From Streptomyces sp. ML-6 (GTDB lineage: Bacteria; Actinomycetota; Actinomycetes; Streptomycetales; Streptomycetaceae), in assembly GCF_030116705.1 (NCBI RefSeq), contig NZ_JAOTIK010000001.1, forward strand, positions 682,001 through 746,000: a DNA stretch of 64,000 bases. The letters run 5' to 3'. Position 1 is the stretch's first letter. Each line of letters begins with the position of its first letter. Below are positions 44,003 through 51,677 of the stretch, one piece after another. Position numbers and translations under genes: made by a program. Under the pieces are notes generated by a model that ran no database searches, had not been told where the DNA came from, and saw nothing but the letters and a program-made list of their open reading frames with translations.

Positions 44003-44153
44003 GGGTTCCGACCGGCGGGCAGCGGGGTCTGGTCAGCGGGTTCCGACCGGCGGGCGGCGGATTCCGGTCAACGAACTCCGGTCAGTGGGCGGCGGGTTCC
44101 GGTCAGCAGGCTTCCGGCCGACGGGCAGCGGGCTCCAGTCGGCGGGCGGGGTC
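44003..44153. repeat. Degenerate tandem repeats between SGNH and AraC genes
   Basis: About 150 bases are built from variants of GGTTCCGGTCAGCGGGC. Two longer units share GGTTCCGACCGGCGGGC, and later ones read GGTTCCGGTCAGCAGGC and GGCTTCCGGCCGACGGGC. The style recalls the array at 38.3 kb, though the unit differs. It has no gene content and lies at the 3' end of the AraC gene. Confidence 0.7.
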
Positions 44154-45105
44154 ATCCGGGCGGCGCGGTGTGTGCCACCCGTTCCCGGACCGTCCCGGTG
44201 GTGGGGCGTCGGCGGTAGTCGCCGGGCGGTACGCCCAGGACGCGCTTGAAGGCGACGCTGAGCGCGCTCTCGGAGCCGTAGCCGACGGAGCGGGCGATGG
44301 CGGCGAGCGTGGCGTCGTTCTTCCGCAGCCGCTGGGCGGCGAGTTCGATGCGCCAGCGGGTGAGGTACTCCAGAGGCCCTTGCCCGACGGCGCGCTTGAA
44401 GCGCGCGGCGAGGGTGGAGCGGGAGACGGCGCAGGCGCGGGCCAGCCCGGCGACCGTCCAGGCGTGGGCCGGGTCCCGGTGCAGTGCGGTCAGCGCGGTG
44501 GCGACCAGGGGGTCGGTGAGGCCGGCCGGCCACCCCTGGACGGTGTGCGGCGCGCGTGCGAGGTGCAGGCGCAGGGCGTGGGTGAGCATGACGATCGCGA
44601 GGTGTTCCGCCACGAGAGTGAAGGCCATCGGCCGGTCCGCGAGTTCCTGCTCGATGGCGGCGAGCGCCCAGTGCACCGTCTCCGCGTGCGGGGTGCCGGC
44701 CGGGATGTGGATCACCGGGGGCAGCCGGTCCAGGAGCAGTTCGCGGGCGCGGTCCCCGAAGGAGAAGGAGCCCCCGACGAGAAGGGTGCCGTCGCCCCGC
44801 CCGGCCCGGGCGACGCCGTTCTCGGCCCGGGCGAAGAGGGGCGCGGCGGGGACGGGCAGGGCCTCGGAGTCGCCGCGGAGGGTGAACCGGTGCGGGCCGG
44901 TGAGGAGGTAGCAGTCGCCCTCCGCCAGATCGAGCGGCTCGTCGAGCCCGTCGACCTCCAGTCGGCAGGAGCCGCGCCGCACCGCGTTGAACTTCACCCC
45001 CGGAGGGGCGTCGAACCGCACGGCCCACTGCCCGCCGGCCACCAGGGCCGCGGACAGCCGGGCCCGCACCTCCAGCAGGGTCAGCACGTCTTCGAGCGGA
45101 TCCAT
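44152..45105 (-). CDS. AraC-family transcriptional regulator with cupin sensor
   Basis: The product is 317 residues. The N-terminal half (about 1-170) is the AraC-type cupin domain (MDPLEDVLTLLEVRARLSAALVAGGQWAVRFDAPPGVKFN, then GDCYLLTG). The C-terminal half has the paired AraC helix-turn-helix: LARACAVSRSTLAARFKRAVGQGPLEYLTRWRIELAAQRL, then IARSVGYGSESALSVAFKRVLGVPPGDYRR. ATG 45105 is chosen because AAAGGGG lies just upstream; a GTG two codons earlier would have no spacing. Genes of this group usually sit head to head with the oxidoreductase they regulate, and here only the two ends of such an SDR gene remain. It may still control the downstream aldo/keto reductase. Confidence 0.9.
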   Translation of the reverse strand: MDPLEDVLTLLEVRARLSAALVAGGQWAVRFDAPPGVKFNAVRRGSCRLEVDGLDEPLDLAEGDCYLLTGPHRFTLRGDSEALPVPAAPLFARAENGVARAGRGDGTLLVGGSFSFGDRARELLLDRLPPVIHIPAGTPHAETVHWALAAIEQELADRPMAFTLVAEHLAIVMLTHALRLHLARAPHTVQGWPAGLTDPLVATALTALHRDPAHAWTVAGLARACAVSRSTLAARFKRAVGQGPLEYLTRWRIELAAQRLRKNDATLAAIARSVGYGSESALSVAFKRVLGVPPGDYRRRPTTGTVRERVAHTAPPG

Positions 45106-45187
45106 CGCCACCCCTTTGGACGCTCACTAAAGGGACCAGGACTGCAAACCATAGTCCGTCCGTTCAGGGCTCCCTAACGTGGCGGTC

Positions 45188-45333
45188 ATGACGAACACAC
45201 TCCTGACCACCCCCTTCACCGCCCGCACCTCAGCCGAGGAGGTGATCGACGGCGTGGCCGCCCCGCCCTCGACCCGGAGGCGGCCGACCGACTCCGGGAG
45301 TACACCTCGGCCACCCTCCGCACCACGGCCTGA
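45188..45333 (+). pseudogene. Short-chain dehydrogenase remnant (both ends only)
   Basis: ATG 45188 begins MTNTLLTTPFTARTSAEEVIDG, which matches the start of a well-known actinobacterial SDR group in which the next segment is the NAD-binding TGxxxGIG motif. Instead, the sequence jumps in another frame to ALDPEAADRLREYTSATLRT and a stop, the usual C-terminus of the same group. About 250 internal codons are missing. It lies divergent from the AraC gene, as intact SDR partners do. The remnant is non-functional. Confidence 0.75.
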
Positions 45334-45419
45334 GCGGCACACCAAGAAGGGGGAGCGAGGAGCCCGGGGCGCGAAGCAAGGGCACAAAACAGGCACGAGG
45401 CAGACGCCGAATATCACCT

Positions 45420-45474
45420 CTTGCATTAGTGCGCGCATGCAAGTATTGTCTCTGCATGTAAGGCGCGCTTGCAT
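45420..45474. promoter_or_regulatory. Cluster of ATGCAAG half-sites upstream of aldo/keto reductase gene
   Basis: CTTGCAT (45420-45426) and ATGCAAG (45437-45443) form an inverted pair 10 bases apart. ATGTAAG (45456-45462) and CTTGCAT (45468-45474) form a second pair in the opposite sense, 5 bases apart. A core GCGCGC lies within both. The array ends about 105 bases before the reductase start and looks like a double operator for a dimeric regulator of MarR, HxlR or TetR type. No such regulator is encoded next to it. Confidence 0.6.
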
Positions 45475-45581
45475 CTGATGTGGGCCCGCACAACCGGTGG
45501 ACCGCCCTCCCCCACGGCGCCCCGGCTCCCCGGAGCCGGGGCCCGCCGGGCAACCACCCCCACCCCCACAAAGGCATCATC

Positions 45582-46592
45582 ATGACCCTCAAGGACATCC
45601 TTCCCGGCCGTCTCGGCTTCGGTACCGCCCCGCTCGGCAACATGTTCCGCGCTATCCCCGACGACGAGGCCCGCGCCACCGTCGAGGCCGCCTGGGACCA
45701 GGGCACCCGCTACTACGACACCGCCCCCTTCTACGGCGCCGGCCTCGCCGAGCAGCGCCTGGGCGAGGTCCTGTCCGCCAGGCCCCGCGACGAGTACGTC
45801 CTGTCGACCAAGGTCGGCCGCGTCATCCTCGACGAACCCGAGGAGGGCGCCCGCGACCTCGGCGAGAAGGGCGGCCTGTTCGAGCACGGCAACCCCAACA
45901 AGATGCTCCACGAGTGGACCGCCGAGGCCACCGAACGCTCCATCGAGGGCAGCCTCAGGCGCCTGCGCACCGACCGCCTCGACATCGTCTGGGTCCACGA
46001 CATCGCCCAGGACTTCCACGGCGACGCATGGCTGAGCAAGTTCGAGGAGGCCCGCACCGGCGCCTTCCGGGTCCTGACCCGCCTGCGCGACGAGGGCGTC
46101 ATCAGGGCCTGGGGCCTGGGCGTCAACAAGACCGAACCCATCGAACTCACCCTCGCCCTCGACGAACCCCGCCCCGACGGGTTCCTCCTCGCCGGCCGCT
46201 ACACCCTCCTGGACCACGCCCACGCCCTCCAGCGCCTGCTGCCCACGGCCCAGGAACAGGGCGTCGACATGGTCGTCGGCGGCCCCTACAGCTCCGGCAT
46301 CCTCGCCGGCGGCACCCACTTCGAATACCAGCAGGCCCCGCCGGAGATCATCGAACGCGTCGGAAAGCTCAAGGCCCTCGCCGAAAAGCACAACACCAGC
46401 ATCAAGGCCGCCGCCCTCCAGTTCTCCCTCGCCCACCCCGCCACCGCCGCCGTCATCCCCGGCGCCACCCGCCCCAGCCGCATCGCCGAGGACACCGCCG
46501 CCCTCAACGAGACCGTCCCGGCCGCCTTCTGGCACGACCTGCGCACCGCCGGCCTGGTCAGCCCCACCGCCCCCCTCCCCGACGGCGCCTGA
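45582..46592 (+). CDS. Aldo/keto reductase
   Basis: This is a 336-residue NADPH-dependent oxidoreductase with the (beta/alpha)8 AKR fold. The N-terminal strand GFGTAPLGN is followed by the catalytic region YYDTAPFYGAGLAEQRLGEVL (Asp and Tyr), the lysine in LSTKVGRV and the histidine in DIVWVHDI. The C-terminal nucleotide loop contains IPGATRPSRIAEDTAALN. It resembles the D-threo-aldose dehydrogenase/pyridoxal dehydrogenase-like AKR group. AAAGG precedes the ATG at 45582. The SRPBCC gene follows 50 bases later on the same strand, so the two are probably one operon controlled by the half-sites upstream. The physiological substrate is unknown. Confidence 0.92.
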   Translation: MTLKDILPGRLGFGTAPLGNMFRAIPDDEARATVEAAWDQGTRYYDTAPFYGAGLAEQRLGEVLSARPRDEYVLSTKVGRVILDEPEEGARDLGEKGGLFEHGNPNKMLHEWTAEATERSIEGSLRRLRTDRLDIVWVHDIAQDFHGDAWLSKFEEARTGAFRVLTRLRDEGVIRAWGLGVNKTEPIELTLALDEPRPDGFLLAGRYTLLDHAHALQRLLPTAQEQGVDMVVGGPYSSGILAGGTHFEYQQAPPEIIERVGKLKALAEKHNTSIKAAALQFSLAHPATAAVIPGATRPSRIAEDTAALNETVPAAFWHDLRTAGLVSPTAPLPDGA

Positions 46593-46642
46593 CCCCTCAC
46601 CCCGAAAACCCCACCCCAGCACCAGAATCCAGGAGAACCACC

Positions 46643-47062
46643 ATGGCCTCCACCTCCGTCTCCCGCATCGTCCCCGCCTCCCCCGACAAGGTCTGGAACC
46701 TCATCGGCGGCTTCGATGCCCTCCCCGACTGGCTCCCCTACATCCCCGAGAGCACCCCCGCCGAGGGCGGCCGCGTCCGCCGCCTGAAGAACCCCCAGGG
46801 CGACGTCATCATCGAACGCCTCGTGGACTTCAACGAAACCGAACGCCACTACAGCTACGCCATCCTCCAGGCACCGTTCCCGGTCAACGGCTACGTCTCC
46901 ACCCTCCGGGTCCACACCGTCCCCGGCCACGACGACGTCGCCGAGGTCCAGTGGTCCGGCCGCTTCAACCCCCACAACGCCACCGAACAGGAAGTCACCG
47001 ACCTCTTCACCGGCATCTACACCGACGGCCTCGACGCCCTCCACCAGACCCTGACTTCCTGA
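46643..47062 (+). CDS. SRPBCC-family protein (polyketide cyclase/START-like)
   Basis: This is a 139-residue helix-grip domain starting MASTSVSRIVPASPDKVWNLIGGFDALPDWLPYI. Typical features are the DKVW helix, a central beta sheet with ERLVDFNETERHYSYAIL and VRRLKNPQGDVIIE, and a long C-terminal helix (YTDGLDALHQTL). The fold binds hydrophobic ligands in a cavity; family members include cyclases, dehydratases and lipid carriers. AGGAGA lies six bases before the ATG. It is cotranscribed with the aldo/keto reductase, suggesting a pair acting on the same substrate (inference). Confidence 0.9.
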   Translation: MASTSVSRIVPASPDKVWNLIGGFDALPDWLPYIPESTPAEGGRVRRLKNPQGDVIIERLVDFNETERHYSYAILQAPFPVNGYVSTLRVHTVPGHDDVAEVQWSGRFNPHNATEQEVTDLFTGIYTDGLDALHQTLTS

Positions 47063-47257
47063 CCCGTCACCGACCCCCGGTCTCCCGGCCCACCACGGCC
47101 CGGAAGCCGCAACCGAACCGCACGGCCCGGACACGCCCCACGCGTGCCCGGGCCGCGGTGCGCCCAACCGCTCCCTCGTTGCGGATCCTGTCGCACCGAC
47201 GGATCGTGAACCCATGCCGATGCCGAGTCCCACCGGGCGGTCGAGCGGCGAGCGGAC

Positions 47258-47850
47258 GTGAGCAGCGCGCCCTTCGCCGCCTGTTCATCATCCAGCTCGG
47301 CGAGACGGTCCTGACCATCGGTGCGGCGATCTCCGCGGCCCCGGTCGACGCGGCGACGGCGACGGTCGGTCCCGGCGTGTTCGTGGCACTGGTGTGCCTG
47401 TGCGCCAGCTACTTCAGAGGGGGCGAGGACATCCTCGCCCGGCACGTCGCCACGACGGCCGACTCGCTGGTCCCCGTCCGACGAGCCGTCAGCGGCCAGT
47501 ACCCCACCCTGGCCGGCCTGGTCGCCCTCGCCGTGGGGGCCGAACTCGCCATCGGTCACCCCACCGGGCCCGGCAGCGCAACGTTCGGCCTCCTCCTCTC
47601 CGGCGGCCCGGTCCTCTACGTGATCACCCAGGCGTGGTGGTACCACACCTCCACCCGGCAGGCCTGGGGCGCCCGCCTCCTCGCCTGCCTGGCCTGTGCG
47701 GCCGTCGGCGTCGCGGCCGTCGGCGTCGCGGCCGTCCGGCTCCCGCCGCTGGTCTCCGTACTGGTCCTGGACGCGATCCTCCTCGTGCTCGTCGCCGCAC
47801 TGAAACGGGTGCACCACCGGGTGCTCACCACGATGACCGCCGGTACCTGA
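47258..47850 (+). pseudogene. LtrA-like membrane protein remnant (C-terminal half)
   Basis: The frame encodes FIIQLGETVLTIGAAISAAP, GGEDILARHVATTADSLVPV and later hydrophobic segments (VALAVGAELAIGHPTGPGS, LLLSGGPVLYVITQAWW). This matches the C-terminal half of the low-temperature-requirement A (LtrA) family of multi-helix membrane proteins, which are normally near 400 residues. The N-terminal half is absent, and no ribosome-binding site or plausible start is at its beginning. It ends with a normal stop. It is therefore most likely a decayed gene; a short intact membrane protein is less likely. Confidence 0.65.
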
Positions 47851-47982
47851 ACCGGCGTCACCACCCCCACCCGCCCCGTCCGTCCCGTCCGCCACCCCGC
47901 TCCTCCCGAGGCTCGCCCCGGACGCGCGGACCGGCCGGGCGTAAGCTGCGCTCAGCATGAACACGGCGGGGGGATGGAGCAC

Positions 47983-49161
47983 ATGGCGACTGAGCCGGCG
48001 CAGCGGTGGGGATCGACCCTCGATTCGGTCGTGGTGTACGCGCAGGGCGCGGTCTGCCGACGCCTGGCCCGGGGCGACGTACCCCCCGACGGCCGGGTGC
48101 GGGTGACGGGGCTGCCCCGCTCGCTGGACCCCGGTTCGCTGCGGGCCCGGGTCCTGGGCGCCCCCGGGGTGCGCGTCACCGGGGCCCGGGTGGAGGTCGA
48201 GGCCGAGCCTCCGGCCGCGGACGCGCCGGACGGCCTGCAGCGCGAGGTCGAGCGGCTGAGCGACGAGTGCGCTGCGGCGCGGGGCCGCCGGGACCGGCAG
48301 CTGGGGCTGATCGCGGAGGTCGGCGCCCTCCGCCCGGTCCCGCCCGCCCGCAAGCGCGAGGACCCGCACCGCCGCACCCCGGTCGACGCGTGGCTGGAGC
48401 TCGCCGACTTCGTCGACGAACGGCTGACGGGACTGCACCGGCACCTCGTCGAGCTGGAGGAGGCGCTGCGCGACGTCGAGCACGAGCTCGACGTCGCCGC
48501 CGACCGGCTCACCCGTGCCTCCACCGACGCACCGTCCGCGCACGTGGAGACCACGGTCTGCGCGGCCTTGACCCTCGACGGCACCGGTGACCCGGGGACG
48601 GAACTGGAGCTGGAGCTGGAATACGGGGTGCCGGGCGCGGTCTGGGTGCCGGCCTACCGGCTCACCCACCGTCAGGGCGACGGCAGCGGCCGTCTGGTGC
48701 TGCGCGCCTCGGTCGCCCAGCGGACCGGCGAGGACTGGACCGGTGTGCGCGTCGCCCTGGCCACCGCCGACCTCCGGCGCCGCACCGACCTGCCGGAACT
48801 CCGCTCGATCCGGGTCGGGCGCAGTCAGCCGGTCCCCGCGCCCTCCGGCTGGCGCGAGCCCCCCGCCGGGCTCGCCGGCCTGTTCTCCGGATACGACGCG
48901 GCAGGCCCCCCACCGGCCCCGGCCGCCATACCCGCGGCCATGGCCGTGGGGGCCGGTTCCGCGCCCGATCCCGTTCCGGCGCCCCCGCCGCCCGCGCCGC
49001 AGGGCTACGGCGGTCCGCCCCCTCCGGCGCCCGGTGGCGGGTACGGGGCTCCCCCGGAGGCCTTCGGCGGCCAGATGCCCGACCGCCCGCGGTCGGCCCG
49101 TCCGCGAAGGGGCGCCGGGGCGCCCGCGGCCCCGGCCGGGCCGCGCCGCCGGCGCCGGTGA
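47983..49161 (+). CDS. MuiA/DUF4139-family protein, N-terminal part (probably frameshifted)
   Basis: The frame (about 392 residues) starts at ATG 47983; an ATG at 47974 is possible. The N-terminal DUF4140-like half has STLDSVVVYAQGAVCRRLARG and a coiled coil (about 75-190). The DUF4139 domain starts at LELELEYGVPGAVWVPAYRLTHRQG and QRTGEDWTGVRVALATADLR. A Pro/Gly/Ala linker (about 275-370) follows and the frame ends in an Arg-rich stretch and a stop. The rest of DUF4139 continues in another frame from 49158, so one base was probably lost near 49083-49130, splitting a gene of about 675 codons. Family members are named after mucoidy inhibitor A; their molecular function is unknown. A GTGA overlap joins the two parts. 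Confidence 0.7.
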   Translation: MATEPAQRWGSTLDSVVVYAQGAVCRRLARGDVPPDGRVRVTGLPRSLDPGSLRARVLGAPGVRVTGARVEVEAEPPAADAPDGLQREVERLSDECAAARGRRDRQLGLIAEVGALRPVPPARKREDPHRRTPVDAWLELADFVDERLTGLHRHLVELEEALRDVEHELDVAADRLTRASTDAPSAHVETTVCAALTLDGTGDPGTELELELEYGVPGAVWVPAYRLTHRQGDGSGRLVLRASVAQRTGEDWTGVRVALATADLRRRTDLPELRSIRVGRSQPVPAPSGWREPPAGLAGLFSGYDAAGPPPAPAAIPAAMAVGAGSAPDPVPAPPPPAPQGYGGPPPPAPGGGYGAPPEAFGGQMPDRPRSARPRRGAGAPAAPAGPRRRRR

Positions 49162-50003
49162 CCGGTCCGCCGCAGCCGAGCGGTGACGAGCTCGACTACG
49201 CCGCCCTCGTCCTGTGCGGTCCCGACGAGCGGAGCGACCGCAGGGGCCGGCTGTTCCCCGGCGATCCCTTCGACCCGGTGGCGGTCGAGTACCGTCGCCG
49301 TGCCGAGGCGGTGGCCGCGCTGCCGCTGCCCGGACAGGCCGTGCGCCCCCGCGAGTCGGCGGGGTCCTTCGACCACCGCTTCGACGCCGCCGCCCGCGCG
49401 GACATCCCGTCGGACGGCACCTGGCACACCGTCACCGTCGGTGAGATCCCGGTCGGTCTGCGCACCGAGTACCTCTGCGTCCCGTCCGTGGAGCAGACCG
49501 TGTACGCGACGCTGGTGCTCTCCAACGCCACGGATCAGGCGCTGCTGGCCGGTCCGGTGGAGGTCGTGGTGGACGACGACTTCCTGCTGACCGCCGCACT
49601 GCCCACGCTCGCCCCCGGCGGAGTCCGCCGAGTGGGGCTCGGGCCGGCCGAGGGCATCCGGGTCACCCGCCGCACGAACCTGCGCGAGTCGACCGTGGGC
49701 CTGCGCAACAACACCACCGTGCTCGACCACCGCGTCCACGTGGAGCTGGCCAACCGGCTCGCGCGGCCCGTCACCGTGGAAGTCCGCGAGCGGGTGCCGG
49801 TCTCCTCCGAACCGGACGTCCGGATCGAGGAACGGGCCGACTGGACGGCGCCCGGGGAGGACACCGGGCCCGACCGGCACGCGCCGGGCACCCGTGTCTG
49901 GCGCCTGGACCTGCCCGCAGGCGCCACCGCCGCCCTCGACGGCGGCTACGAGATCCGCATCCCGGCCGGCAAGGCCCTGGCCGGCGGCAACCGCAGGAGC
50001 TGA
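49158..50003 (+). CDS. MuiA/DUF4139-family protein, C-terminal part
   Basis: This 281-residue frame continues the DUF4139 fold: ELDYAALVLCGPDERSDRRGRLFPGD, then a beta-rich core with VEQTVYATLVLSNATDQALLAGPVEVVVDDDFLLTA, the LRNNTTVLDHRVHVELAN strand, and a C-terminal GATAALDGGYEIRIPAGK. The upstream part of the same reading frame (about 49083-49157) is open and reads as a natural Pro/Ala linker (PPAVGPSAKG, PPAPVTGPP), which supports a single ancestral gene with a frameshift. If the two parts are translated separately through the GTGA overlap they could associate. The next gene is a paralogue of the whole protein. Confidence 0.7.
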   Translation: MTGPPQPSGDELDYAALVLCGPDERSDRRGRLFPGDPFDPVAVEYRRRAEAVAALPLPGQAVRPRESAGSFDHRFDAAARADIPSDGTWHTVTVGEIPVGLRTEYLCVPSVEQTVYATLVLSNATDQALLAGPVEVVVDDDFLLTAALPTLAPGGVRRVGLGPAEGIRVTRRTNLRESTVGLRNNTTVLDHRVHVELANRLARPVTVEVRERVPVSSEPDVRIEERADWTAPGEDTGPDRHAPGTRVWRLDLPAGATAALDGGYEIRIPAGKALAGGNRRS

Positions 50004-50011
50004 CACCAGCC

Positions 50012-51571
50012 ATGTCCACGGCCCCGAAGCCGATCGCCCTTCCCGTCACCGCCGTCACGTGCCTGGAGGACCGCGCCCACGTCGAGCGTGCCGTCGTGCT
50101 CGATCTGGAGGCCGGAGTCCAGCGGCTGCGTCTCGGGCCGGTCAGTGCGCTGGCCGTCGACCGGACCCTCCACGCCGAACTGACCGGTGATCACTCCGCG
50201 ACCGTGCTCGACGTACGGATCGTCCGCGACTGGACGCCGCGCGACCCGCGGCCGTCCGCCGACGACTCCGCCCTGCGCCACCGCGTGCACGCCCTCGAGG
50301 AGGAACGGCTGGCCCTGGAGCAGCACCGCGACCGGCTGCGGGCCCGCCTCGACCTGCTCGGCCGCCTCGCCACCGACCTGCTGCGGGAGATCGGCGAGGG
50401 CGCCGGCTCCGGGGAGACCGACCGGTCCCGCTGGGCCCGCGAACTGGACCGGGTGGACGGCGAGCGCGACACGCACGGCGAGGAACTGCGTACCGCGGAA
50501 GCCCGGTTGGGCACCCTCGCCGACGAACTCGGGGAGGCGCGACAGGCCCTGCTCCTCTCCGAGGAGGAACCCGCCGAGCTGGTCGGCCACATCGAGTTGA
50601 CCGTCGAGGCCGGGGCCGCCGGGCCGGTCGGGCTGCGCCTGAGTCATCTCGTCCCGTGCGCGCTGTGGCGGCCCGCCTACCGGGCCGTGCTCGAGGGGGA
50701 CTCCCTGACGCTGGAGACCGACGCGATGGTCTGGCAGCGCACCGGGGAGGACTGGTCGGACGTGCGGCTGACCCTGTCGACGGCCCGTTCGGCGCTGGCC
50801 ACCGACCCGCCGCGGCTGGACGAGGACCGGCTGACGCTCCGGGACCGTTCCGCGGCGGAGCGCCGCACGGTGGACGTCGAGCTGCGCGAGGAGGAGATCG
50901 GGGTCCTCGGACCGGCCCCGGTGCTCGGTCTGCCCGGGGTGGACGACGGCGGCGAGGCGCGGGTGCTGAGGTCCCCCGCGCCGGTCTCGGTGCCCTGCGA
51001 CGGCCGCGCCCACCGGGTGCCGCTCTCCTCGTTCACCACGGCCGCGCCCAGTGAGCACACCTGCGCACCGGAGCTGTCCCCCCTGGTCACCCAGGTGGTC
51101 CGGTTCGACAACCTGTCCGGCCACGCGCTGCTCGCCGGTCCCGTGGACCTGGTCCGCGACAGCGGATTCAGCGGGCGCGGCACCCTGGACTTCACCGCCC
51201 CCGGCGCCCCCGCCCGGCTGGCCTTCGGCAGCCGCGACGACTACCGGGTGGTCCGGCGGACCGAGGAATCCCGCGACACCACCGGCATCACCCAGCGGAC
51301 CGTGGTGACCCGCACGGTCCAGTTGCACCTGTCCCGGTTCTCCGCCCCCGGGGAACACGGCGAACAGCGGGTGGTCCTGCGGGAGCGGATCCCGGTCTCC
51401 GAGGTCTCGGCGGTGGAGGTGCGCCTGCGCGAGGACTCCTGCTCCCCGGCCCCTGACGCGGTCGACGCCGAGGGCATCGTCCACTGGGAGATCCCCCTCC
51501 CGCCCGGTGGACGCCGCACGATCACCCTGGTCTACGAGCTGTCGGCGAGCGCCAAGGTCACCGGTCTCTGA
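50012..51571 (+). CDS. MuiA/DUF4139-family protein (intact paralogue)
   Basis: This is a 519-residue protein. The N-terminal domain (about 1-170) includes PVTAVTCLEDRAHVERAVVLDLEAGVQRLRLGPVSALAVDRTLHAEL and a coiled-coil segment rich in Glu/Arg (HALEEERLALEQHRDRLRAR). The DUF4139 domain (about 190-515) includes LRLSHLVPCALWRPAYRAVLEGDSLTLETDAMVWQRTGEDWSDVRLTLSTARSALATDPPRL, the family's conserved W-P-A-Y and Q-R-T-G-E-D-W motifs. GCAGGAGC lies upstream of the ATG. It forms an operon with the split copy just upstream. No signal peptide or membrane segment is evident. The biochemical role is unknown. Confidence 0.85.
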   Translation: MSTAPKPIALPVTAVTCLEDRAHVERAVVLDLEAGVQRLRLGPVSALAVDRTLHAELTGDHSATVLDVRIVRDWTPRDPRPSADDSALRHRVHALEEERLALEQHRDRLRARLDLLGRLATDLLREIGEGAGSGETDRSRWARELDRVDGERDTHGEELRTAEARLGTLADELGEARQALLLSEEEPAELVGHIELTVEAGAAGPVGLRLSHLVPCALWRPAYRAVLEGDSLTLETDAMVWQRTGEDWSDVRLTLSTARSALATDPPRLDEDRLTLRDRSAAERRTVDVELREEEIGVLGPAPVLGLPGVDDGGEARVLRSPAPVSVPCDGRAHRVPLSSFTTAAPSEHTCAPELSPLVTQVVRFDNLSGHALLAGPVDLVRDSGFSGRGTLDFTAPGAPARLAFGSRDDYRVVRRTEESRDTTGITQRTVVTRTVQLHLSRFSAPGEHGEQRVVLRERIPVSEVSAVEVRLREDSCSPAPDAVDAEGIVHWEIPLPPGGRRTITLVYELSASAKVTGL

Positions 51572-51586
51572 GCCCGGCCCGTACCG

Positions 51587-51616
51587 GCCGCCGCCCCGCG
51601 CGAACCGGGCGGCGGC
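51587..51616. terminator. Terminator between MuiA and MpaB-like genes
   Basis: GCCGCCGCCC (51587-51596) pairs perfectly with GGGCGGCGGC (51607-51616) across ten bases, between two converging genes. Confidence 0.8.
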
Positions 51617-51677
51617 ACCCGGCCGTTCCCGGACCGTGGTGCACGCCGACGCCCCGGCCGGGTCCGGGCGGTCCCGC

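Noticed and set aside
47110..47257. Full-length LtrA gene with a start before 47258
   Set aside because: The upstream codons in this frame are Arg/Pro-rich with no membrane helices and no similarity to the N-terminal half of LtrA.
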